A stretch of DNA of 64,000 nt, taken from NCBI GenBank assembly GCA_008711295.1, contig VUYV01000404.1:62001-126000 (forward strand), written 5' to 3'. A program made the translations under genes and the position numbers. The number at the start of each line of letters is the position of its first letter. Positions within the stretch are counted from its first letter, which is position 1. The notes beneath the pieces were generated by a model. It searched no databases and was not told the DNA's origin. It saw only the letters and a program-made list of their open reading frames with translations. This DNA is from Anarhynchus alexandrinus (lineage: Eukaryota > Chordata > Aves > Charadriiformes > Charadriidae). Shown here one piece after another: positions 21,160 to 32,320 of this stretch.

Positions 21160-21598
21160 TTTCCATGTCCGAAATGATGTGGCAGAACTGAAAAGACAGA
21201 AAGAAGGGCTATAAGGATGATCAAAGCTATGAAATGGATTCTGTATAAGGAACAATGAAGTCGGGAATCTTCAGTCTGGAAAAGATACAGCTTAGGGAGG
21301 AAATAGTAGAGGTCTACAAAATGCCACATAGTCACTAGTTCGTCTAAAACAAGAAGCAGGATATATCAAATGAAGCAAATAAGAGCCAGACTTGAACACA
21401 GATGAAAGAAGATGGTTCTTTATGTAACAGGCATGCTTTTGATGGTTACTAAGCACATCATAACTTCACTGGGTAGTGGAAAACTGAAAACAGGTGGCTT
21501 TTGAGTATTAGGAGACAGTATCATATATTCTTGCCCTGTTCTTACTCTTCCTTCAGCACATACTTATGGTCATTGGTAGAGACAAGTTGTCCGACCAA
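21160..21598 (+). mobile_element. CR1-L3-like LINE, right half, sense
   Basis: Continuation of the ancient sense element. It starts with the block equivalent to ..WCPNDVAELEKTQ.RAI.MI (GATGTGGCAGAACTGAAAAG at about 21176), followed by GGAGGAAATAGTAGAGGTCT (about 21296) and a terminus-like stretch, GCCCTGTTCTTACTCTTCC (about 21534) and GGTAGAGACAAGTTG (about 21575), which resembles the 3' end of L3/CR1-like elements of amniotes. About 250 bases of the expected reverse transcriptase are missing between the left half (ending near 17882) and this piece. Confidence 0.7.
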
Positions 21599-23532
21599 CA
21601 ATGGCTGTTCCCATTAGTGAAACATAAATTATTGCCACAAAACAGAAACCAGTAAACATAATGAATCAGTTTTTTTATACAAAACCAGAGTTTTCATCCA
21701 TTAAACATCCAGACTGGTAATCTGGGCCATTCTACCAATAAAACTCAAAATAGTTTTGCTATTGAGTCTTCAAATAAACAAAAAGATTCCCAGATTTGCA
21801 CTATTCAGTGTCAGTAAAACAGTGAATGGAACAAAAGAATTAAATATACTGGACTGAATCTGTGGTTATGGCTCTGGGAGATCAAACATACAACTTGACA
21901 CTTGCCGCACTGCGCAATTACCAAGTTTCACTAAAATAACGGTGCTGCTTCCACAATTACAGGACAGATTTCAATTCAAAGGATAGTCAGCTACCATCAA
22001 TACACTGTTCAGGAAACTGTCAGTAGATGAAAACGGACGGAAGCATCTCTACAGGGATGTTCCTTACACCGGGGATATCAGAATTACTGCTTTGATACAA
22101 TTATAAAATAAGAGAGCCACAGGAATCATTGGTATTTCTGCTGGGGGAGGAGGTGGGGTAAAAATAATAGATGAATCAACTTGTTCCATAACTGCAATCA
22201 GGATATTTCATTGACGCTACTGCAGAAGTCATCTGATATTCAAGTCTATTTCAGAAAAAACACACAGTGACCAACACTGTATCTATCCTTGGTGTGATGA
22301 ACGCAGGAACCTTCTGGCATCATTGTCAACCCCAAGGCTTCTGTCTAAGACCTGGCACATACACCCTACATCGCTAAAGCCCCAGGCCCTGAGCACAAAA
22401 CAAGCAGGTAGGAGCTCCAACTCCCTTTTCAGAACAGACCGGTTTGTGATACAATAGTGTCAAAAAGGAAAGGCAAAGTAAATAAAAAAAAAGGCAGAGC
22501 ATACTGAGTTTTAAACTTAGCACTTTAAGCTAATTTAATGGCAGAGAGTGGGTTCGAACTGATTTCCAGCCACAGTTTCTGAGCTGTGGTTTAAGAGCCA
22601 TTTCTGTTCCCTCCCCTGCCCCCCATCTTAACTCTGCCATCTCTCCCCGCAGTGGGAACTTGGACCGGGTAAAATGCAGTCTCTCTCCTCCCCACACCTG
22701 GCAGCGGCTGAATGCCACACACATTCCCTCTTCTGTGACTGCAGGCACCGTTTCCATGGCAGCGCCAGGAAAACCACTCCAGACTGGTCAGGGAGGGATG
22801 TGAGGACCAACCTCTGGCCCCAGCAAAGCTCCCTCTCACCTCCCCGGGCAAGGCACTCTGAGGAGTCAGGGGCAGGAGCAAAGCTGGTGGGGCAGTGTGT
22901 GAGGGATGGAAGGCACGGGCAGCACCATGCAGGGTGGAAACCCGCCTTCGCATCTGATGAGAGCTGCTGTGGTTCAAGTACACATGATACAGCGGTTCGA
23001 GTGCCCAGTCGTGCAGGTAAGTGGAAGGAGATCCAGGACGGCTGGCAAGCACTCGGCTTTCCTCCCCTCCCAGGTCCTCCACGACCACGTTGCCTGTGAT
23101 TCTGTAACAGATGTATTTCTGGCCACTCCCTGGTTAAGGGGAAATAGAGACATGCACTTGCCATGAATTGAAACGGCATGAGGCGACCTTAGTTTTACTT
23201 CACAAATAACCAACAGCAATCCTGTGGTACCAACACCTTAACTGGATTTTTCAGCATCTCGGGACCATGCATGTGTTGGGATTGTTTTGTCAAAGCCGTA
23301 TGACTTGCACAACTGAATGTCTCAGAAACAGAAATAAGATGAAATACGACACTTAAAATGATCTTGGCCAGTTTGAAATAATGAAAATACAGAATTGCAA
23401 TCTATGCTTGCACAACCTATCAAAGACGCGAGATTACTCTGGCCACTTCCAAACCCCAGCCTGCTCACAAATCATGGTGCAACGTATCAGCAACACACAC
23501 AGGCCCAAACCACGCACAGCAGGTATCTTTAC
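21599..23532. other. Intronic sequence with a GC-rich patch at 22560-23100
   Basis: 21599-22550 is ordinary AT-rich intron. Between about 22560 and 23100 the base composition becomes GC-rich and several frames stay open on both strands (for example 22628-23179 minus, 183 codons, and 22674-23099 plus, 141 codons). Overlapping open frames on both strands are a composition effect and none resembles a known protein. CpG is only moderately frequent, so I do not call an island. 23100-23532 holds nothing recognised. Confidence 0.5.
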
Positions 23533-24270
23533 AGAATCACAGAAGGGTTGAGGGTGGAAGGGACCTCTGGAGGTCATCTGGTTCAACCGCCTGGCTCAAG
23601 CAGGACCACCTACAGCCGGTTGTCCAGGACTGCATCCAGGGAGCTTTCGAATATCTCCAAGGACAGAGATTCCACAACCTCTTTGGGCAACCTGTGCTAG
23701 TGCTCAGTCACCCTCACAACGAAAAAGCGTTTCCTGATGCTCAGATGGAACCTCCTGTGTTTCAGTTTGTGCCCATTGCCTCTGGTCCTGTCCCTGGGCA
23801 CCACTGAAAAGAGCATGGCTCCATCTTTTTTGGACCCTCCCTTCAGGTATTTACACATATTGATGAGATTCCCCCTGAGCCTTCCCTTCTCCAGGCTGAA
23901 GAGTCCCAGTTCTCTCAGTCTTTCCTCATAGGAGAGACGCTCCAGTCCCTTCATCATCTTAATGGCCCTCTCCTTCACACCCTCCAACATGTCCATATCT
24001 GTCTTGAACTGAGAAGCCCAGAACTGGATCCAGTACTCCAAGTGTGGAGCAGTACACCAGTGCTGAGCAGAGAAAGATCACCTCCTTCAACCTGCTGGTA
24101 ACACTCCTCCTAAGGCAGCCCAGGATACAGATTGCCCCCTTTGCCACAACGGCACATATCTGACTCATGTTCAACTTGGTGTCCACCAGGACCCCCGGGT
24201 CCTCTTCTGCAAAGCTGCTTGCCAGCTGGGTGGCCCCCAGCACGTACTGGTGCATAGGATTAAGAAGCAT
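23533..24270 (-). mobile_element. CR1 LINE fragment, antisense, with 3' end
   Basis: Minus-strand, 5'-truncated CR1. The 3' end is at 23533 (plus strand AGAATCACAGAAGG, then GGGACCTCTGGAGGTCATCT). In the minus strand the coding part is still legible: an open frame 24041-23697 includes RAIKMMKGLERLSYEERLRE and [16 protein letters not shown], the C-terminal reverse-transcriptase region of CR1 ORF2, and 24315-23959 includes [14 protein letters not shown] and GCLRRSVTSRLKE. The two frames are offset, so ORF2 is broken by an indel near 24030-24050. The copy is less decayed than those at 1.1 and 12.7 kb. Confidence 0.92.
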
Positions 24271-27200
24271 ACTCCTGCCTGCAACTAACATTATCAAGGT
24301 TACTGAGGCAAACACAGGTCACCCCACAAGCAGAAAAATTTGACAAGACATTTGCCATGCACACAGTACTAGGTAGCCTTCTGTGCCATTACAGTTATTC
24401 TCCCTCCCAGAATACCTCTGCAGTAAAGGAGAGAATTTCTACAAGTTTTCCCGTTCTGACCCGTGTGAGATGTATAACTTTTTCTCTGCGTGCCTGAGGG
24501 CTAGGATTGGATAGGATGTCCAACTATATAAAAAGTTATATCGGAGAATATTATTTTGTTTTCTGAATTGATCACAGATGGTCCATCTTGTCTTATCTTG
24601 CAAGGTTCTTTCCTCTCTGCTCGCTGACACTCTCCAGTTTCATTAATAGCCTGTCCCATGCAAAACACTAACTTTCTCTACTCTACCTGAGAAGCTACAC
24701 TGGATACAGCCCCAAGAAGCCTCTTCGCTGAATAAGCCTGGCTCCTTTGATTCTGACCCTTTTGAGGGGAGTCTAAGCAGCCTGGAATACACAAGTACCA
24801 GCAACATTTGCATTGCTAAACTGTAAGAATAGAAGAAAGAGTACTTAATTTTCTGGGCCTGTTCTGTTGTCTGTTCCTTGTGTATTTTAGATTATCCAAA
24901 CACCTGACAAGCAAAATGTGACATCAAACTGATTACTTAGCAAGTGGTGGAAATTTATAAAGTAATTTACTCTTTGGCTTAAAAAGGAAGAGTACATATT
25001 TAGCACACCGAAGTCAGGATTCTAAGTCAAATTTCACCTCTCCTGAAGCTTTCTTATTATTGCATTACTTACCAATTCCTAAAGCTTGATTTCTATTTGG
25101 TGAAGACTGATTTTTCATATTGCATGGCTGGCAAAGCGCATATAATTTCCAAAAGCAAAGTCACTGGAATTAGAATGAAAGAAATAATTTAATGGGATGC
25201 ACTGACTGTAGTCGCTCTACTTCATTTCCTCAAACAAGAGACTGCATTGACCGAGAAAGACATTTCTCTGGCTCATGTCCATTGCAGAGCAAAGTCAGAA
25301 AGAGAGAGACAGAGAGAAAGAAATACAGCATTCCCTCCCTTGAATACATTCATGAAAAGTGGGCAGAGACCTTTGCCACAATGTTTGGGATGTCTTTGAC
25401 AGTATCATCGGAATACAAAGTGTCTCTAGCCACTTTCCACATCTTTTTCTGGAGGAGCAAACCCCTCCACAACAGTGTAATGCCACTTCGAGGGAAGGAT
25501 TTTGAAAATTTAAGGTCTTATTTATAACAGTTCCCTTCCCCTTAAGCAGCTTCATATCTCCACGCTGCAGAACAGTTTCTATCTTTTGTTGTTCCGGTTC
25601 ACGTTCGACACAGGAGAGGAGCAGAGAGCCCCTTCAGATTCAGTACTACCATAAGGATAAGGTACAGCCTCCACAGCCAAGAGGAAGTCTGGAAAACCAA
25701 CCCTAATTTTTTACAAAGCTGGGCAGCTTGATTATTGTCAGGACTGGAGAGAGGGAAGCATAACCTCCTGGAAGCATGCTGAAGTGGGTAACAATTATTT
25801 TTTTTTTAGGATTTTAGTTTCCTTTCCTGAATTTACAGAGCACATCTCTCAACCCAGTGAAACAGGCTTTCCAGCTACTAAGTGAGTTTTTACACACGCC
25901 ACTACTTTGAGCATGCTTGGTACCAGGCTCATCTGTTTATTTCTCGAGAAGAGAGGATGACAGATATCTCAGCAGCAACTGAGTACACGTGGCCCTGGAT
26001 ATAGGACTTCAGGCAACCAACTTGCAACTGTGTTTTACCTAAAAAAATGCTCTACATTAGAATCCCACTAAAACGGAGACTACAAAATTGCTTACAGCGA
26101 AACAAAGTTGAACCTGAGAAGCAGTCATGTGAGAAAGAACACTGAAAATAACAGTTAGCATGATGAGAACTAGTGTGACCTAAATTATATTTTAAATATT
26201 TAGAAATGGGAAAGCTTTGGATAACTTGGCTACATGACATTGTAACTGCTGAATATGAGAACTTCTTAATGACAACCGCTGTATGCAAATGATCTAATTA
26301 CAAACAGCAACACACAATGCCTTGTTGAAAAACGGGGAAACATTGCAAGCATCTTAGGAAGAACAAAAAAAGTACACTTTGAAAATATTACTATGTGTAT
26401 GGAATAATGAGACCTCATAATAGATACTGGATCTTATTTACTAAAATTTTGGTATTTGATTCAAATGTTAGTTTCATGCTGCATTAAATGAAAAACAGAT
26501 AAAACTGCTTTTCTTTAAATGCTCACATCAGCTTCAAAATTACGGTTCAATACATTTCTGAATTAATCTTACAAAGCACTGAATCTAAATTTGCAAGCTG
26601 TGATGATTTAGAATTTTTTAAAAGTTCTCTAGTAGAGAGAATGAAGACAGAAGGGCCTGGAGCAGATAACAGACATGGGATGCTCTTGCCATATCTTCCC
26701 ACTGACAACAGGACCGTCTGATTATAGGATAGCAGGATTCACCACCACTTTAATTTATACATAAATAGACCTGAAGAACAATGACTCATAATTTAAGAAT
26801 CTGACTAAATATCTTTAATAATTATTGATGTATTTGAATATTCTATTGATCAAATTCAGACAAAGTTCTCTTTCAGTAATTTCAGAACTGACTATACTCC
26901 TGGCGCACACAGTAGAAAACCAAATCAAAAATAAAAATCATTCAGTTAGATAAACCTAGAGGCCTATTTTTTTTTTGAAGGGTAACATCTATAAAGTGTG
27001 TAATTTATCTTCTTTACATCTGAGAAGGTCTGAAGTATCCAGTCTCACTGCAAGAATAGCCTGCTATATGCCAAAACCACAAAGCAATTCATCCCGCTGT
27101 AGACAAACCTAACGCTCAAATATCTTTAAAAAGAAAGATTTTTATTTGTTGGGGGGGGATGGAGTTGGGGGGTGCAAAAAATCTGCAGCTAAGACACGCA

Positions 27201-28510
27201 AAATGTTGCTGCTGCAACAGGTGGACTGTTTTGCAAGATTAGCAGCCTACCGTAAAATCCTTCTCTGTAACAGAGCAAACCACAACGTGACAGTAGATAG
27301 ACTCCATTAGAGTGAATTTAAGTACATGTATCCATGTAGTCGGAATAAGCCAAACATCTGCCCATGTTTTTTTTCTATACTTTGTTGATGTTGCTATCAT
27401 CTGGACACATTATCCACACGTCCCCTGAAACCATGTATTGTAATTTCCATCAACTGGTATTACACCTGCTGAAGAGGGCAGAACTGATCGACTACGGTTT
27501 CTCCTGCTGTTGAGCTCAGCCAACAAGCTGTTCATGAATTCTGCAGATGTTCTGGCAAACTGGGCCAAACTGATTTAAAAAAAAAAAAAGTTTTAAAAAA
27601 CCGTTTGCAACCTAATTTAAAAAAAAGAAACAAACCCTACTGTTTTACACAGTTATACTGTGCCTTACTGGTGCGTGTTTCAAAACTTCAACTGACATCA
27701 GCATGAGGTGAATGACAAAAATCACAATGAACATCAATTCCATAAGATATAAAAAATATTATGTCATGACAGAAAGGAGTCCTGAAGCAATAAGGACAGT
27801 GCTGGCAAACAATAGTGACTGGGCTCCCATCCCCAGAAACACTTTCAATCCCTTCATGATGTTCAGATTTCATTCTCCCAAATTTTCTTCCTGTTGTTGG
27901 TTGTGGGTGGTTTTTTTCTTTAAATAAACCTACTCTGTCATTCAGAAAAATCAATCAGAAAATGCAAAGTCCCTATGCTGACTGTCTCAAGTCTGCAATT
28001 GATTTCTGCCCCCAGATAATCAAATGGCTAATTATTCTTTTAAAGCATTCCACAAACATTAAAAAGAAGAAGCTTAAACCAAGGAAAGAGAGAAGGTTGC
28101 ACAAGTAGGTTTTGTAAAAGCTTGGAGAATGTGCCTGTCCAAATAGGAATTATTAATGCCAGTATTAACTGAAACTTAGCTTCAGTCTGTTTCCTGTCAT
28201 AGAAATGTAAAGATGGGGCCAGAAGGCCCTGGTAGGACAAAAGGTTTAACCATAAAGCCTTTTAAAGTTCGCCCAAACAGATATCCAGAGTCTATCTGGA
28301 GGTCACAGCCAACCAGGCAGTTTCTTTGCTCTACATTGCAGCCATGCCACAGCCATCCCTATTGTATGACTTATTAACAGGAGGAAGTTATTTCCAGAAA
28401 CCAGTGTCTGGACACCCCACCTCTACATTTAACCAAGCTCACTTCCATTTTGAGGCAGTGTAACACCGATGCCAAAGAACTAAAAAGTAAGAACAGGGAA
28501 CAGTTAAGAT
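24271..28510. other. Intronic sequence, nothing recognised
   Basis: Unique intron. Notable only for an A-run near 27577-27589 and a G-rich run at 27151-27172 (eight G, then GGAGTTGGGGGG) that could form a G-quadruplex on the plus strand. Overlapping frames at 25192-25555 on both strands are unrecognised. No named repeat or RNA gene was seen. Confidence 0.55.
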
Positions 28511-28570
28511 TATTGCTGCCAGACTTTCCAAGTTGAAGCCATGCAGTAGCCTCACAATTTCTGAACACAC
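28511..28570. repeat. 60-bp direct repeat, left copy, next to an N
   Basis: The 60 bases starting TATTGCTGCCAGACTTTCC and ending TTTCTGAACACAC recur exactly at 28612-28671, an offset of 101 bases. The left copy ends immediately before the N at 28571. Exact identity over 60 bases of unique sequence is not expected by chance. Confidence 0.95.
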
Positions 28571-28571
28571 N

Positions 28572-28612
28572 GCCAATTTCCAACCTAAACCATTCTATGA
28601 TTCTATGATTCT
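28572..28612 (+). mobile_element. CR1 3' terminus only, between direct repeats
   Basis: The 41 bases after the N read CCAACCTAAACC followed by ATTCTATGATTCTATGATTC, the characteristic CR1 3' end with its octamer repeats. No CR1 body precedes it; the N at 28571 sits where the body should be. It is sense to the plus strand. Confidence 0.85.
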
Positions 28613-28671
28613 ATTGCTGCCAGACTTTCCAAGTTGAAGCCATGCAGTAGCCTCACAATTTCTGAACACAC
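28612..28671. repeat. 60-bp direct repeat, right copy
   Basis: Exact second copy of 28511-28570, starting directly after the CR1 octamers. It continues into ordinary intron (ACTACAAAAAG). Either this is a target-site duplication around a CR1 insertion whose body was not assembled, or an overlap left by a bad join. Confidence 0.95.
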
Positions 28672-31600
28672 TACAAAAAGAAATAGGGTACAGGCATACT
28701 GACAGTCAAATAATGTCACAGGAGCTTTTAAGCATTCAAAACATTGATTGGCAGCAGCCCACTAACTAATAGTGGGATTCAATAATACCTGAAACAGTAA
28801 AAAAAAAAATAAATCACAGTTTGTTTGAAAAAAGTTCATAAATCAGAAGTACACAAAAACCACTTTAATCTGCATGCATATACAGACAAAATAAAGCCTC
28901 GCTCACTTAGGTGAACACAGGTACTATTAGTGCGTGCATTTCTGTTTAGAAGCAAATGAGTCCACTTTAGTATTGAATTTACTACAGCCATATGTGCGAT
29001 TTCTAAGCACTTCAAAAACTAAAAAAAGGACTTAGAATTTAGTTAGAAAATAACTTCTGCCTTTAGATGAGCTCATGCAATTCCTAACTAAAAAAATACC
29101 ATATGGTTCAATACATAATATCAGATAAGAGAATGACACCCCAAAGTCAGAGCAGCCTTTGAGAACTTAGCAAGCCTTGTCCTCAACAGGACAGGATGGC
29201 AGGGGTGCACACAGAGCAAAAGTTTAAGAGAAGAAAGAAAGTTGTGCAGCACTGCCTGAACCATTGCCACACTTGGTTACTCTCGATACAACAAGCTTTA
29301 TTCCTGGGGGGGGGGGGGGAAAAAAAAAAAACAAAAACAGGAAGGNACAACCACAAAGCGACAGTAACGTCAAAGAAAATGTTATGTTTCTGAAAGCTGT
29401 GTAAGCCACAGAAGACCACTCTCAGGGTCAGGAGACCCCATGGAAGTAAGGCCACCCTGCAGCCTGCCAGAGCAAACATCCTCCCAACTGCCTGAGACTT
29501 CCTCAATGGTCTGATCAACCATGGAAACACTTTAAAGATGAGAACACTTAAGCAACCCCAATATGATTTTGACAGCTGCCCTAAGGATAGGGTTGTGCTT
29601 GCATGGTATATTGGACACACATCCCTTACTTGACTTGCTGTCATTTGTTATGGATTATGACAGACTGACTGTTTCCTTGTCAGCCCTGTATTTTTGAATC
29701 AAAACATAGGCTGCATATAACCAAACTGCTTGAAAACAAATGCAGAAATTCATACAGCATCCTCTTCAGCATGCCCTCCTGGTATCCTTAATATGCTTTT
29801 ACTGACCCACAACTTACACATGCAGCCAGGCAGCACTCCAAGGACTAGATCGAGCCTGCGAGGCAACCTCACCTGCCTCCCAGAAATGCTGGCTGCTTCG
29901 CAGACTAACCGAGCTTGTCAAGTTGCTTCTGGATTTGTACTTTCTAGAAAAGTGCAGAAGTGCAAACTCAAGTCAAGGGATGTCAAGGTTGGGGTTTTTT
30001 TAATCTCAGATGCTGCACTGTACAAACAAACTTACTAGTCTGGTTCCTGAACATCCAGTTAGTAACAGAAACGGCCTGGAGTTGTACTGTATGCTGGCCA
30101 CTACAGTCCTCTGCTGCTGTGGGCACCCACAAGTGATGGGTGGCTGCTTTGTTACTTACTTGTCTACATACAGTAACAACATCTTATAGCCCAACCTACG
30201 CAGAATTTTGCTACTAATTAAAACAGTAAGCATCTTATCCTGTGAAACACTAGCACTTGTGTCTTAATGCATGCACCTGCAGGAAAATGTATGACATAGG
30301 AGCCGTAGCCAAAGTTACTGACCCTGTTTTTCTCAAACATCACCAAGCACATTCACAAGGCTGAGATGCCTTGTGTCTTTCCTCTAAGTCAGCCAAGTTC
30401 CACTAATTTCAGCAGATCTTGATATCTCATTTTAAACCATCTGAGAACTCGTTCCGGCTTTTACTGCATATCATTGATTTGATTAGGAAAAAAAAAAAAG
30501 GAAATACAAGAGACAAATCACTAATAATATTTCCTCTGACTCAGCAGCCACAAACTTTCCTCCCTAATGGCACTGTATCTTATAAGGGAATTGAGGACCG
30601 GTTCTCTCCCTGGCTAATGGCAAGGACTGGGCTGACAGTAGCTTTTTTTTTTTTTTTTTTTTTTTGAAGGATTCAGGAATAAGTCTTTACCCATGTGACT
30701 GAGTACCAGTTAGGTGGGAAATTATTTAAAAAGAGTCATAGCCTAGGAGGATAGGGCTGTGCACAGATAATGGCCTTGAATGTCAGGGAAAGACAGACAA
30801 TGAAAAAATAACAGAGCCACCGTGCAGAGTGAGCTGGAGAAAAGGTGCACAGCCCAAGCACAGAGATGAGAACTTGCTCCTCACAGAAAGCTGACATCGA
30901 GCCATTTCTGTACTTGACTCTCAGTCTGAAAGTTGGCTATTAAATTTTTAGCACATCCAAAGCCAGCTGGGAGAGTCAGCTGTGGAGCCAAAGGAAATCT
31001 AATCCAAAATCAGGGCAAGACAGACATGTAATAATGCTACCTTGAATAAAAGAAAAAAAGAAGAAATGTCAAAGCATTTGTTGGTTTTTTTGTTGCAATT
31101 TTTTGTTTGTTTAAAATTCCTGCTGGCAGACCTTTTTGTTTTAATTCTTTGTCTTTGTTTATTGACAATCACCTCTTGCAGGAGAAGAATTTTTGAGGTT
31201 TTCTAAGTTACGGGTGTCTAGCAACAGGCTGACTTCTCTATTGCTTGAAGGACAGCTTGTGAGAAGTAACAGCTTCGACAGTCTAAAAGATGAAAGCATT
31301 AGAAGGCTCATGCTAGCCTGGGCCCAGTGATAGAATACTGACCCTTCTGAAGATAAGCTATTAAAATAACAGCAAAAAAACCTACACGCACATACTATAA
31401 ACACTTTTACATTTTTATCTACATTTTAGTCAACAGCACCCCTCTGATATTATCGATGATGGATTAATCTTAGTTCTTATACCAGGTTTTGGCATGTCCC
31501 TTTTGCACATTCATAAACCTGGCACTTACTTAAGAAAAGTTGAAAGAGTTGGAAACACAGAAAAGCAAACTCAATACTGGACTAAGTCAGCTCAGGTAAG

Positions 31601-32228
31601 AAATCAAAATAGAACTGCGTGTTGCTGTCGAAATAAGGTTACCAATAAATTCACTTAAAAAAAAAAAGTCAAGTGGCACAGACTAACTCAACCATGTTAG
31701 ACTGCAGATTTACCACCAATTCCAACCATCTAGTGGTTTCACAAAATAGAAGTGAGCAACTGCACAATCAAGGCCATAATGAAAATGCTGTTACTTCCCA
31801 TCCAGTCTGCCAGGCCATCCTGCAGGCACCTCCTTCTCACCATGGCAGCCAACGTCATCTGTGAGCCACTGCTCATGCAAGTCTAGCAAGGAACGGGTAC
31901 GTTTCAGCTGAAATCTCCCTGTGCATATGTCAAAATGAGAGCCTCTATGTAATAGAAAGCAGAGGCATCTGCCCTCGGTTTCCAAATAAACTATTTGCTG
32001 CCCCTCCAGCTGTAGATATCCTTACACAACACTTGTACAATCCTAAAAGAATGGTAATAATCAGTATTAATTTCTGTGCTACACAATCAAAATATCTTAA
32101 CACACATTGCACCCACATTCAGAAATAATACTACTTAGAAGAATGCAAGTTTTCCTTTAAACAAAAATCAGCAGTATTCATTGCTACCAGGAAAACTGAG
32201 GCCAGAACCAGAAAAAAAAAAACAACAC
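28672..32228. other. Intronic sequence with homopolymer runs and a gap
   Basis: A run of 14 G followed by 12 A lies at 29306-29331, close to an N at 29346. A run of 23 T lies at 30643-30665; on the minus strand this is a poly-A tract, and the 250 bases to its right could be a retrocopy end, but I recognise no source gene and see no AATAAA signal. Nothing else was recognised. Confidence 0.5.
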
Positions 32229-32320
32229 AGAATCATAGAATTGTCTAGCTTGGAAGGCACCTTTAAGATCACCGAGTCCAACCATTAACCTAACACAACA
32301 TGATGACATCTGTCTGAGTG
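32229..32320 (-). mobile_element. CR1 3' end fragment, antisense
   Basis: Plus strand AGAATCATAGAATTGTCTAG, then GGCACCTTTAAGATCACC, GTCCAACCATTAACC: the reverse complement of the CR1 terminus seen in sense at 51050-51133. It belongs to the same subfamily as that copy (both carry GATCTTAAAGGT and AGACAATTCTATG). The 5' side is truncated; the border is approximate. Confidence 0.9.

Noticed and set aside
22628..23179. 183-codon minus-strand frame as a gene
   Set aside because: Overlapped by open frames on both strands and without recognisable domain, promoter or splice context; attributed to GC-rich composition.
29183..29644. 153-codon minus-strand frame
   Set aside because: It reads through the G14-A12 homopolymer and an N, so the frame is unreliable, and the peptide resembles nothing known.
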